Source: Ovis canadensis
Lineage: Eukaryota > Chordata > Mammalia > Artiodactyla > Bovidae
Direction: 5' to 3'
DNA length: 64,000 nucleotides
NCBI RefSeq assembly: GCF_042477335.2
Contig: NC_091247.1
Coordinates: 8,330,501-8,394,500, forward strand
Positions 9,801-18,359 of the stretch are shown here, in pieces. Numbering within the stretch: the first letter of the stretch is position 1; each line of letters starts with the position of its first letter. The notes beneath the pieces were generated by a model. The model did no database searches and was not told the origin of the DNA. It saw only the letters and a list, made by a program, of their open reading frames with translations. The position numbers were made by a program, and so were the translations under genes.

Positions 9801-11574
9801 GTCTTTTCTCTCTGTCAATCTTGTAGAAGTTTATTTTTTCTTCAACTCTTCAAAGAACCCCCCCCCAATCAAATATACCCTAAATATTTTCAGTTCAACA
9901 AGTAAACAGTGTCAGAAATTATCAGTGACATATTCTACACTCTTTTTTTCATGCTAAGGAATAAAGTGTGTATTTTACACCAACAGCACATCTTGACCAC
10001 ATGTCAAGTGCTCACGTGTGCGTGCGTGTGGCTGGTGGCTGTTCTGGTGGGCAGCACAGCCTGAGGTTCTTGGTTGCTCACCCCATGCCTTGCTCTGAAC
10101 TTGTTGCTTGTCACTCCTGGCAGGACCTCCACTGATTAGTCTCCCCTTTGGAGTTTGCTCCGAGCGTGTGTGCAACTGCTTCCGCCTACCATGCTTTGTG
10201 GTCAGGGTCACTCCCAGCCTGCCCGAAGGTGACCAGGCTCCCCAGGAGTTAATTCCCAGCATGTCATGTTCCTGTTCTTCCCCTCAAAGGAGCCCTCCCT
10301 CCACCCCTCATCTCCGTTCAGACTTGTCCGCGCTCCCGCAGCAGGGCTGGACAGGGGGTGACTGACACGGAAGGAGAGCCCCAGGAGGGGGCAGAGTGGG
10401 AGGAGTTCTGGGAAACTCCGGGTGGGTGGGCCCTTCCTCCCTGCCCGTCCCACCCCCACCCACACGCCCCCCCTCATCATGACACCTCTCTGCCCTCAGG
10501 GAAAAGTCCCACTCGTGGTTGAGCACAGGCTGGTTCACCATGGTGATTGCGGTGGAGTTGTGTGACCACGTGCACGTCTACGGCATGGTGCCCCCTGACT
10601 ACTGCAGGTGAGCACTCCCAGGGCGATGTGCAGCTGTTAGCCTCAGGGTGGAGCGGCGGTCCTGGAGACCTTGGCTGGGGTGCCTTTGAGGGTCTCGATT
10701 TTGCAGTATTCAAATTGCTCTGCAGAGATCTAGGCTCTTCAGAGCTACCTCAGGGGCTTCCATCCCAGGCTCAGCCGGAGTCCAGAGTTTATATATTAAT
10801 AATTATTTTTATTATTACTATATGAAAAGCCCAGTAGGTGACAGCTGTTTTTTTTACTAAGTGCTGACCGTGTGCCAAACATGGCTTTTTATTATCTCAT
10901 TTACTCCTTATAGTGACTGTAAGGGATAAGAGGAGGATGTTTTGTGAACGGCCTCAGTTTCCAGGAACAGTAAGGGGTGGGGGCCAGACTTCAGAGCCCA
11001 TGGTCCTTACCACTATCCCACATTGCCACCCTCTGGGGAAAAGGAAAAGTTTCCACTGCATTAAAAAAAAAATAAAAATTTGAGGACTTCTGGTGGCTCA
11101 GTGGTAAAGAATCAGCCTTGCAATGCAAGGCACATGGGGTTCACTCCCTGGTCCGGGAAGAGTCCACATAAGCTCTTTTGCCACAGTAAGACCTGATGCG
11201 ACCAAATAGATTAAAAAAAAAAAAAAAAAGTTTGAGAGTCACACACCTAGTCTCTACTATACCCATTTCACAGATGGGAAACTGAGGCCCAGGGAGGGGG
11301 CGGGGATTCTCGGTCAGAGGCTGGGAAGGGCAGGCTCTCACCAGTGCCCACCTTGCCCTTACGGCCCCCTCTGTTCTGCCGCAGCCTGCGGCCCCACCTG
11401 CAGCGTATGCCCTACCACTACTATGAGCCCAAGGGGCCAGACGAGTGTGTCACCTACATCCAGAACGAGAACAGCCGCAAGGGCAACCACCACCGCTTCA
11501 TCACGGAGAAGAGGGTCTTCTCGTCCTGGGCCCAGCTGTACGGAATCACCTTCTCCCACCCCTCCTGGACCTAG
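801..11574 (+). CDS. ST6GALNAC6: ST6GALNAC6, alpha-N-acetylgalactosaminide alpha-2,6-sialyltransferase 6 (gene-level span of the coding exons)
   Basis: The coding exons are 801-826, 2418-2505, 4465-4644, 7330-7736, 10500-10607 and 11385-11574. Spliced, they give 332 codons plus stop, one residue shorter than my recollection of the human protein. Seen: a short cytoplasmic tail, one hydrophobic segment (about residues 42-60, [19 protein letters not shown]) making a type II Golgi anchor, then a stem and a GT29 catalytic domain with sialylmotif L (around [13 protein letters not shown] to [12 protein letters not shown]), motif S ([11 protein letters not shown]), motif III (YHYYEP) and motif VS (HRFITEK). 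Family knowledge: it transfers sialic acid from CMP-Neu5Ac in alpha-2,6 linkage to GalNAc/GlcNAc acceptors, including GM1b and disialyl-Lewis-a glycans, in the Golgi lumen. Starting at ATG 2491 gives a 299-residue short form that keeps the anchor. Every donor is GT, every acceptor AG, and the frame is open throughout. The paralogue ST6GALNAC4 is less likely because of the tail and anchor sequence. AK1 follows downstream on the same strand. Confidence 0.95.
827..2417 (+). other. ST6GALNAC6: ST6GALNAC6 intron after the MIR exon
   Basis: It runs from GTAAGT to CAG. The sequence is moderately GC-rich, with MIR-like remnants around 1140-1200 and 2250-2330. I see no further exon. Confidence 0.6.
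2418..2505 (+). CDS. ST6GALNAC6: ST6GALNAC6 exon with the N-terminal tail and the short-isoform start
   Basis: The acceptor is CTTGCAG at 2411-2417 and the donor GTAAGT begins at 2506. The exon encodes the proline-rich cytoplasmic tail ([14 protein letters not shown], then LSRHRRE) and the second start codon at 2491-2493 (MKSNK). It ends in phase 0. Mammalian annotations use either start. ATG 2491 is the safer one, because it does not depend on the upstream MIR exon. Confidence 0.9.
3050..3520. repeat. Old interspersed repeat interrupted by a CHR-type SINE (about 3189-3307)
   Basis: The outer sequence (TTTAATGTAAAGAATTGTTAAC and onwards) looks like an ancient mammalian repeat; a related phrase occurs at about 38160-38250. 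The inner segment has the tRNA-derived SINE signature (GGTCCAGTGGTTAGG, GATCCCTGATCAGGGAACTA) and ends in an A-rich tail. Confidence 0.55.
4465..4644 (+). CDS. ST6GALNAC6: ST6GALNAC6 transmembrane-anchor exon
   Basis: The acceptor is CCAG ending at 4464 and the donor GTAGGG begins at 4645. The exon is exactly 60 codons. It encodes [22 protein letters not shown], a single uncleaved signal-anchor, followed by the stem region ([27 protein letters not shown]). Confidence 0.95.
4880..5106 (-). repeat. BOVA2 SINE (dimeric Bov-A), antisense, with (TGC)n end
   Basis: It starts with a TGC trinucleotide run, then two Bov-A monomers joined by GAAAGTGAAAAGTGAAAGTG. Each monomer has the CGACTCT...CCATGGACTGTAGCC type signature. 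Confidence 0.9.
5270..5450 (-). repeat. MIR SINE, antisense
   Basis: It runs from TGTGCTGGGCACTGTGATCAG to GAGGCTCAGAGAGGCAAAG and ACTTGCCCAAGGCAACACAG, in antisense MIR order. Confidence 0.8.
5758..6085 (+). repeat. Bov-tA SINEs, truncated copy followed by a full copy
   Basis: A truncated copy (5758 to about 5872) is directly followed by a second head at GGGCTTCCCTGGTAGCTCAG. The second copy runs to the Bov-A end, GAGTCAGACACGACTGAGTG. Confidence 0.88.
6096..6305 (+). repeat. Bov-tA SINE
   Basis: A tRNA-like head (GGGCTTCCCCAATTGCTCAG) is followed by the Bov-A body ending in GAGTTAGACACAGCTGAGC and a CACACA tail. It is more diverged than its neighbour. Confidence 0.85.
7195..7320 (+). repeat. 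MIR SINE fragment abutting an exon acceptor
   Basis: AATTTCCCTGTCTTTAAAATGGGCATCATAAT through CATCTGGCACCGAGTGG is the sense MIR 3' half. It ends about ten bases before the acceptor of exon 7330. Confidence 0.65.
7330..7736 (+). CDS. ST6GALNAC6: ST6GALNAC6 sialylmotif-L exon
   Basis: The acceptor CCAG ends at 7329 and the donor GTACCA begins at 7737. The 407-nt exon ends in phase 2 (AG|G, Arg). It encodes [12 protein letters not shown], the L motif that binds CMP-sialic acid, and the central catalytic domain through [12 protein letters not shown]. The sequon NKT and the stretch NRTPETVF give two potential N-glycosylation sites. Confidence 0.96.
7760..8110 (+). repeat. Imperfect repeated motif CTCCCAGCATG in ST6GALNAC6 intron
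   Basis: Phrases of the form (CTCCC)AGCATGC...CTGCTCT recur at about 7817, 7918, 7983, 8047 and 8078, roughly 30-100 bases apart. A related copy (TTCCCAGCATGTC) occurs at about 10254. I cannot assign the repeat to a known family. Confidence 0.5.
8148..8330 (+). mobile_element. hAT-Charlie-type DNA transposon relic, left half
   Basis: GTGCCATCCAATAAAAATATC, GAGCCACATAGGTCATTT and AGTAGCCACG..AAAAAGTAAAAAGAAA are typical of short non-autonomous hAT elements. The sequence resumes at about 9880 after an L1 insertion. The exact subfamily is uncertain. Confidence 0.6.
8335..9860 (-). mobile_element. L1 LINE fragment, antisense (ORF2 region), disabled
   Basis: The stretches around 8345-8740 and 9160-9860 read as antisense L1 ORF2 (AGTGGTGAGAGTGGACGTCC, CATTGAATATGGTGTTAG, TTGGTCTGTAGTTT). 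The copy is full of stops. It splits the hAT element and is itself interrupted by a SINE and a BovB piece. Confidence 0.8.
8838..9056 (+). mobile_element. BovB (RTE) LINE 3' end fragment
   Basis: The translated phrase [16 protein letters not shown]...[11 protein letters not shown] and the terminal GAACTGA repeats are the BovB 3' end. A short antisense CHR SINE segment follows (about 9057-9155, ending CCAGGGAAGTCC). Confidence 0.85.
9880..10060 (+). mobile_element. hAT-Charlie-type DNA transposon relic, right half
   Basis: TTTCATGCTAAGGAATAAAGTGTGTATTTTACACC, CAGCACATC and CACATGTCAAGTGCTCA continue the element interrupted at about 8330. It ends in a GTGGCTGGTGGCTG-type terminus. Confidence 0.6.
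10500..10607 (+). CDS. ST6GALNAC6: ST6GALNAC6 sialylmotif-S exon
   Basis: The acceptor CTCAG ends at 10499 and the donor GTGAGC begins at 10608. The exon encodes [20 protein letters not shown] and the S-motif core [15 protein letters not shown], including the Cys expected to pair with the L-motif Cys. It ends in phase 2. Confidence 0.96.
10850..11035 (-). repeat. MIR-like SINE, antisense, degraded
   Basis: AAGTGCTGACCGTGTGCCAAAC, TTTTATTATCTCATTTACTCC and the following TAGTGACTGTAAGG keep antisense MIR order with heavy divergence. Confidence 0.6.
11085..11232 (+). repeat. tRNA-derived ruminant SINE with poly(A)
   Basis: The head (GGACTTCTGGTGGCTCAGTGG, GGTCCGGGAAG) is followed by an A-rich tail at about 11212-11230. 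It lies about 150 bases upstream of the last ST6GALNAC6 exon. Confidence 0.8.
11385..11574 (+). CDS. ST6GALNAC6: ST6GALNAC6 last coding exon (motifs III and VS)
   Basis: The acceptor GCAG ends at 11384 and the stop is TAG at 11572-11574. The exon encodes motif III ([12 protein letters not shown]) and motif VS ([11 protein letters not shown], with its conserved His and Glu), and ends ...[10 protein letters not shown] as in other mammals. Confidence 0.97.
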
Positions 11575-12740
11575 GCCACCACGCCTGTGGGGCTCTCACG
11601 AGGGACACGGGAGAAGTGGCTCTCCACCCAGCTGCTCGACCCGGGGCCGTCCCTGGCCAATCAAGGCTGGTCAGGGTGTCTTCTGGCCGGTCAGGCCTTG
11701 AAGCGGGCGCAGCCTCCAGCCATCCAGGGTCTGGAGGAATCTCTTGGCCAATCAAGGATTTGGGCTTCTATGTGGTTAATCAGGTGTTGAGGGTATTTTT
11801 TGTCCAGTCAGGGTCTGAGCATAGTCAATCAGGGTATTTCTGAGTAATCTGAGGCTAAGGTCATGTCCTTTCCTGTGAGGCCTTGGTTCAGAACCCCAGG
11901 ATGGACCACAAATCACTTCCTATTGATGGGGATGGTGGGGTCCTGTCCCAGGAAGCCACCTCCTCCCTTTCCAGAGCTAGAGAGAGGTTGAGTGGGGGTA
12001 GGGGGCCAGGCTGGGGCTAATTGTAGAGTCTGAGAACCCTCCCACTTCCCCCCACCAACCACCTTGAGTCTGTCCTCCGTTAAGACTGGGCACCTCCAGC
12101 CACCGCCCCTTGCTGGGGGGCTCAGCTTCCTGAGGGTCTGGGGTTCCCTTCCTCACCTCCTCCTGGAAACTTGAGGGTATTTTTGTGCAACTTCCTCAGG
12201 CTTTAGGGAACTCTGAAAAGAATGGACAAACCTTCAGCTGTTTTCTTAGCCCCTCTGCCCAGCTGCCATTAGCCTGGCTCTTAAAGAGCCAGGCCCGTTT
12301 CTGCCATCCAGCCATGAGGTTTTCCACCTGTCGGAGGAGCCTTTGGGGCTGAGAGGAGGGGGGATCCCAGCCCACCTGAGGTTTCCCGAAGCCCCTTCTT
12401 TGGCAGCTGCTGGAGTAGTCCAAGGGCCTTCCCCCACCTGGGCCTGGGAAGGCTCTAGAGGCCTGGGAGCTGTCGCCTAAGTTCTGTCATCTCCCTCTAC
12501 ATCAGGCACTTTATTGCTGGGCCTTGGTGGGCTGGATTTACCCCCCAGCTCTTCTGGAGTCTTGAAGGGAAGAGATGGGAGGGCTTCCTGGAGGAGGCTG
12601 TGGATTGAGCAGGGTCAGGTGGGGAAGGAGGCCAGCAGTGAGTCATTGCACTTTGGGGCAAGGGGTGGGGGCCGGCGACTACCCTAGACTTGATTTTGTA
12701 ATGATTTGTACAGAAATAAACGCACCTAAGCTCCAGCCCC
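11575..12740 (+). other. ST6GALNAC6: ST6GALNAC6 3' untranslated region
   Basis: About 1.15 kb of sequence without repeats I recognise runs from the stop codon to the poly(A) signal. It includes several short copies of a GGCCAATCA-like phrase (around 11655-11830), a weak internal repetition. The end is inferred from the poly(A) signal. Confidence 0.75.
12715..12720 (+). terminator. ST6GALNAC6: AATAAA poly(A) signal of ST6GALNAC6
   Basis: A canonical AATAAA follows TTTGTACAG. Cleavage would be expected about 15-25 bases downstream. It is the only AATAAA between the stop codon and the intergenic sequence. Confidence 0.8.
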
Positions 12741-14920
12741 GTTTCCCGTGTCTAAGTTCTAGCTCTCCCTCTGGCCTAGTACTTGGGGCCCTCACCTCCC
12801 AGGCTGGGAGCCCACACTCCAGCAGAATGGCCAGCTTCTTTGTGAGTCATGCATTTTACAGCCTGGGTGGAGACCTGGTGGCCCTGGGGGCTGGGGGTAC
12901 ACGGCTCCAGAGCCAAGCTCACCTGGCTCTTCCAGTCTGACCTCCCCTGCCTGTGTGACTTAGAGCAAGTCACTCCCCCTCTCAGAACCCCAGCTCCCTC
13001 TGGGCTGAAACCAGACGCTACTCTCAAGGAGGTCAGGATCAAGGGAGGCGAGGGGGCCGTGGCAGGTTCAGGGCAGTCAGAGGCCCGCAGCAGGTTCAGG
13101 GCAGTGAGGGCTGCACGGCGCTGCAGCTGTGGAGGTGACGCTCTTCCTGAGGATGGTTCCTGCAGAGGTTTGGAGGGGAAGAGAGTCCCACAGGAAGAGA
13201 AGGGGGTGGGAGAGGATGACATTTCTGTCCCAGAAGCAGGGGGAATGGGATGGAGGAGGTTGAAGGGGAGAGGCAGGCAGTGAGGTCAGAGGTTGGCTGT
13301 AAGCAGGGTGGGGAGGCTGTGGGGGTTGCCCAGGGTAGGGAGCAGGAGTATCCTGTAAGCCTGAACAGGAGGGAGTCAGGCAGGGCTGTAGCCCTGGCCA
13401 GGTGTGTGAGCTGTGGATCCCTCCAACCTCAGCAAAAGGGCTTGTTTACTCCAGGTTGGCAGGAGGTAGGGGGTCTGTGACTCTGGGAGATTACAACCTG
13501 TTTAGTCAGATAAGATGCCCTTGGGAGCGGAGGCCTAACAAAGGGTGACTGTGAGACAAGGGCAGGTGGCCTGCCGGGGGTGGAAGAGAGTTCTCCTGGG
13601 CACCACGCCAGCGGAATGGAGACCACAGAGCTGGCGGGCGGTGAGAATGGCCCCCGCCTCTGGCTCGGTTCACATATATATTCACTCAGTCGGTAGCCAC
13701 GGGCCATGTGCTATGTTAGGTGTAATTGATGAGGGAGGGGGTGTCAGGAGGGAAGAAGGGCCCAAATAGAAGCCTAGCAGGGGAACCCACAGCCCGGCTC
13801 GGTAGGCAGTGAGGCGGCCAAAGAAGGGAGCAGTGGAAGATGAGACCACTAGGGACGGTGGCAGAAGGCCAAGTGCCAATCCGATGGGCAAAGCCTCCAT
13901 CCTTCCTGCTTGGAGAGGCCGTCCTTGCTTAGACAGCAGCAGGATGAGGAGGCGGCTGGGAGGCCTGGAGTCCGGGCCCGGGGTGACCAGACAGTAATGA
14001 TGGTGGTGGCGGGTATATCCGAGGGACGGGACTCCTGGCAAAGTCATTACGTGGGGGGAGCCTAGGGATCTGCCTGGGAAGGGGGTATGGGGACGTGACA
14101 CACTTCCAGCCCCACGTAAAGGCTGCTGGGAATCAGGGTCCAGGCAGAGGTTTCGGGGGGTGCTGGGGACAGGACTTCTTCCGGAATGCTGTGGGTCTCC
14201 TGTCTCCCTACCAGTGGCACAAAAGGGATGCCAGCAGGAGGGAGTCAAGAGGGGTTGGTTGCTAGGGGGGGACCCTGGGATAGCCCAGTTCAGAATCAGC
14301 AAGTAGGACTTTGATGGAAGATGTTGAGAGCAAGAGGCCTGGGGTCTAGTCCTCAACCGCCCAGTGCTCTTACCTCCTCAGAACAGACCCAACCGAGACA
14401 GGGCCACTCTTGGCCAAACTTAGCTTCCTGAAGCCACCTCATTATGGCCGGCTTTGCTCTGAAACCTTCATTGGCTTCCCGCTGTGGTCAGGACCAAGTC
14501 CACCCCCAAGTTGGGGATTCAGGGCCCTCCTGTGAACCCTTCTACCCGGGTACCCCTGTGAGGTGCCCATACCCCTCACCCCTCCTTGGGGGAGGGGGCA
14601 TCTCCCACCCGCTGCCAACCTCACATGCGCTGCTTGAAGCAGCCACTCCAGCTGTTTCCTGCGGATGCTCTGCTGTCTGGCCAGGCCTGCTCGGGGCAGC
14701 TCCACACCCCAGCCCCATGTGCTGGATGTGTGGATCCAGCTGTGCCCCTCAAAGAGTGGCCGCCTCAGGTGTGTCCCCTGATGCCGGCTCATTGGAATTC
14801 TTTTTTAGCTAGAGTATTTTCAAATGTGTGTGTTTTTTTTTTAATTGGTTTCATTCTGTATGGTTATATTTTAGGTATTTTTTTTTAATGTTTTAAAATA
14901 ACTTGAACTATACAAACATG
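12741..14920. other. Intergenic, ST6GALNAC6 to AK1: no gene seen
   Basis: The sequence is GC-rich with weak old-repeat character (aggregate MIR/L2-like phrases). Several open frames on both strands have no recognisable domains or splice context. I see no convincing promoter. Confidence 0.55.
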
Positions 14921-14924
14921 ATGA

Positions 14925-15130
14925 GCTTCCCTGGTGTCTCAGATGGTAAAGAATCTGCCTGCAATGCAGGAGGCCCAGGTTTGATCTCTGGGTCAGGAAG
15001 ATACTCTGGAGGAGGGAATGGCAACCCACTTCAATATTGTTGCCTGGAGAAACCCACAGACACAGGAGCCTGGCAGACTATGGTCCATGACGTTGCAGAG
15101 TTGGACACAACTGAGCGACTAACTTAACAT
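14925..15130 (+). repeat. Bov-tA SINE
   Basis: It reads from GCTTCCCTGGTGTCTCAGATGG to GTTGGACACAACTGAGCGAC and is nearly full length. Confidence 0.9.
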
Positions 15131-15459
15131 ACAGACACTTTCAGATAGAAAGCAAGGGGGTCACCCAGTTCTACTCCCTGGTGACAGTTTAATCTTCCAG
15201 ATTTTTCTTCCATGTGCCTTTCTCATTTCCCTCCCTCCCTCCCTTCCTTTTTCTCCTTCCCTACTTCCCTCCTGCTTCCCTCCCTTCCTCCTGTCTTCTC
15301 TCTCTCTCTTTTTTTTCTTTCTTTAGATTGTAGCTGGGAAAAAAAATCCTGAAACTTTAATATCTCAGCACTGGTGGAAAACCCGTAGATCATATGCAAA
15401 GGAAATAATGAAAACAGGTGCCTAATATATTTTTTGTTCAGTCTGTAAGATTTCAAAAC

Positions 15460-15825
15460 TTTTTTTATTGTGGTAAAAAAAACACACAAAACGCATAAGA
15501 TTTACCGCTTACCCTTTTTTAAGTGCACGGTTTAGTAGTATTAAGTATATTTACATTGCTTTTTTTTCCATTGTGAAACAGACCCCAAAACTATTTCATC
15601 TTGCATATCTGAAACTCTAAACCTATTAAACAACTGCTCTGAATTTCCCCTTCCCCTCCACCCCTGGTAACCATCACTCTTACTTTCTGTTTCTACAAAT
15701 TTGACTGCTTGAGATCCTTTGTATAAATAGAATCATACAATATTTGTCTTTTTGTGACTGGCTTATTTCACTTAGCCTAATGTTCTCAAGGTACATCTAT
15801 AGATACTTGTTGTATTTAAGAAACG
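15460..15825 (-). mobile_element. Old L1M fragment, antisense, preceded by a C/T-rich tract
   Basis: TTTTAAGTGCACGGTTTAGTAG, CCCTGGTAACCATCACTCTTAC, GTATAAATAGAATCATACAATATTTG and GACTGGCTTATTTCACTTAG form the well-known antisense L1M block. A CCTT/CCCT-rich low-complexity tract lies at 15227-15320. Confidence 0.8.
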
Positions 15826-15927
15826 GGTTTCGAAGCCTTTAAGGCAGAAGTGAAAGTCTCGCCTTCACTCAGAGGATCCTGTGCCCACGCTTGCTCTCTT
15901 TGTTTTGCTTTAGTTCATCAACTTTAA

Positions 15928-16410
15928 GATACCATTGATTTGATTATAAGACAGAGCTACTTCAGGGACTTCCCTGGTGGTTCTGTGTCTGAGACTGCGC
16001 TCCCAGTGCAGAGGGCCCAGGTTCAATCCCTGGTTGGGGAACTAGATCCTACCTGTTGCAACTAATAGTATGCATGCCACAGCTAAAGAGCAAAGATCCC
16101 ATGGACTGAAAATAAGACCCAGAAAAGCCAAATAAATAAAGAAAAAAGTTGAAAAAACAGATACCATTGATTCAATTGTAAGACAAAACTATTTCAAAGA
16201 CTTCCCTGGTGGCCCAGTGGCTAAGACTCCACACTTCCAGTGCAGGGCATCCAGGGTCGATCCCTGGTCAGGGAACTAAATCTCTCCTGCCACAATTCAG
16301 AGTTCACACGCAGCAGCTAAAGACCCTGTGTGCAGCAGCAAAGATCGAAGACCCCAGGTGCAGCAACTAAGACCCGGCACAGCCTAATAAATAAATATTA
16401 AACAAGCAAA
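15928..16410 (+). repeat. Two same-strand CHR-type SINEs, each preceded by a copy of the same 40-bp flank
   Basis: SINE 1 lies at about 15966-16145 and SINE 2 at about 16198-16405. Both start GACTTCCCTGGTGG and end in AATAAATAA-type tails. The 40 bases before each (15928-15967 and 16160-16199) match at roughly 80%, suggesting an old duplication of the flank plus SINE. Confidence 0.75.
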
Positions 16411-17495
16411 ACCCGTTTCAGAGATGGTAAAATGGAGAAAAAAATTATAGGGCTAGATTTTACACCACATACACACGTTTAGAATTATTTTCACTCGGGT
16501 GGGATAAGATCAATGCAGTTGGGCCCTTAGCCTCTTCCTCTTGCCCACTAGCTACATAGACCTCCGGCTTCCCTTCTTTCGCTGGCTCTAGGCCGGTTGC
16601 CAGCTCCCCACCCTGACTGTCTGTACCACTGCCCCTCCTACCTGTCGGTCTGCACTAGTACATGTTCTGTGGCCACTTGCGGGATTCCCAAGAGCAGAGA
16701 GTCACACGGATGGTTGACATCATCAATTTGCTTTCCCCAAAGGTTGCGCCCATGCACACAACCACCTACAGCTTTCGAGAGGGCCTTTCAAACAATTTCT
16801 AGGGTAGATTGTCTGACCCATGACACCCCTCCCACAGATGGGGAAACTAAAATCCCAACGAGTAAGAGCCTTGTCTGATGTCACAGGTGGCAGTGTTGGG
16901 ATTAGATCCAAGCCTCCTGGTATCCAGGCTGCTGCTGTTGCTAAAAAGAAGCCACCATCTAAGGTGACCTCACTCTCCTGAGAGTCTTACCCTCTCGCTT
17001 AAACACCTTCCATGGCTCCCTAGTGCCTGCAAGACAAGTTCCAGATTCAGCCCACTCTACCATCTGGGGCTGCGGCCTTCAAGGTCGTGATATGGCCTAG
17101 CAGTCAAGTGCATGAGTTTTGCAGCTACGTGGCCCTAGGCTCTCTGCTTTGCTATTTCACTGAGCAACCATTGCTGTGTCCCTGTCTCATGAAGAATGCT
17201 GGGTAAATACTTTGCTCTCTACCTGGGAACCCCAGGCAAGCTCTTTTACAGCTGTGACCCTCATTTTCCTTCTTTGTGTTTAAGGATTGCAGATGTGGTC
17301 TGAGTCCAGTGCTCTGCCCAGCACCTGGTGCCCAGTGAGCCTCATTAATGGGAGCTGTTCTTTGCATCAGGACTATCAGTCCCCATTTGTGCCCACAGCA
17401 TTCTTAATGTCCCACATCCTCAAGCTGGCCTCACTGGGAACTGCCTGGCAGCTGCATGGGGGCAGGGCTGTTTTTGTGTTTTAAATAATCTCTAC
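16411..17495. other. Intergenic stretch with MIR fragments
   Basis: MIR-like phrases occur at about 16800-16910 (antisense) and 17090-17360 (sense: CTCATTTTCCTTCTTTGTG and following). I see no coding exon. Confidence 0.5.
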
Positions 17496-17497
17496 AC

Positions 17498-17695
17498 TAC
17501 CACTGGCTCAGATGGTAAAGAATCTGCCCGCCAAGCAGGAGACGCAGGTTCGATCCCTGGGTCAGGAAGATCCCCTGGAAAGGGGAATGGCAGCCCACTC
17601 CAGTGTTCTTACCTGGAAAATCCCATGGACAGAGGAGGCTGGCGGGCTACAGTCCCTGGGGTTAGAAAGAGTTGGACACGATTGAGCATGCACAC
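17498..17695 (+). repeat. Bov-tA SINE
   Basis: GGCTCAGATGGTAAAGAATC through GAGTTGGACACGATTGAGCA, followed by a short CACACATGCACAC tail. Confidence 0.9.
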
Positions 17696-18179
17696 ATGCA
17701 CACCACCACTGGCTGGGAGATGGATATGTGGGTGATCTTTGGAGTTCTGGGGAGTTACAGTCCCAGAGAAGCTCTTGAGGCCCCTTCCAACAGAGGAGCA
17801 GGAATTCTTGGTGGCTGTTGGCCCAGAGACTTAGGGGCAGGATCTGAGGAGAGGCTGGGGGCTTGTCTGGACAGCAAAGCCCCCAGAACACATGCCTTGG
17901 TCCCCTCCACCCGGTTCTGGCCTCTCTCTCTGCCATCGATTTGCTGTGGGATTTTATGCAAAGAGCCTCTCCTCTCTGGGCATCAGCTTCCCCAGCGTTC
18001 ATAGAAGAAGCCCGGTCCGGTCTCCCTGGAGTGATGCGAGTACAGTGGAAGTAACAGAGGAATGAAAAACCCTCGGGAAGCCGTACAGTGCAGTAAGCGT
18101 GTGCAGGCACGGCCACCTAGGGGTGCATGGCCTGGCTTCCCGTCAGGGCTCCGCTCCAGTCCAGTGCCCCCTCCCTTCC

Positions 18180-18359
18180 CGGTCCGCTCTCCCTCCCTGC
18201 CTCCCTCCCTCCCTCCCTCCCTGCCATCACGGAGTGCTGGCTCCCGGCATGCCGCGCGCTGCTGACAGCCTTATAAATAGTCGTCTTTGCGGGCAGGCGG
18301 CTGGCGAGGACAGGCAGGGCACGCACTGGCCCCTGTGCCCACACTCACCCTTCCCCCAG
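18180..18359 (+). promoter_or_regulatory. AK1: AK1 TATA-type promoter and non-coding first exon
   Basis: TTATAAATAG lies at 18271-18280, after a CCCT-rich tract (about 18188-18225) and a CpG-containing stretch. A start about 30 bases downstream (about 18302) would give a non-coding exon of about 58 bases ending at 18359, before donor GTCAGT. Its partner would be the acceptor at 21565. The ten bases also fit the MEF2 consensus YTAWWWWTAR, in keeping with the high muscle expression of AK1. TSS and exon assignment are inferred from spacing only. Confidence 0.6.

Noticed and set aside
13682-14356. 224-codon minus-strand open frame in the intergenic gap
   Set aside because: Its composition is that of GC-rich non-coding DNA, with no recognisable motif or neighbouring exon.
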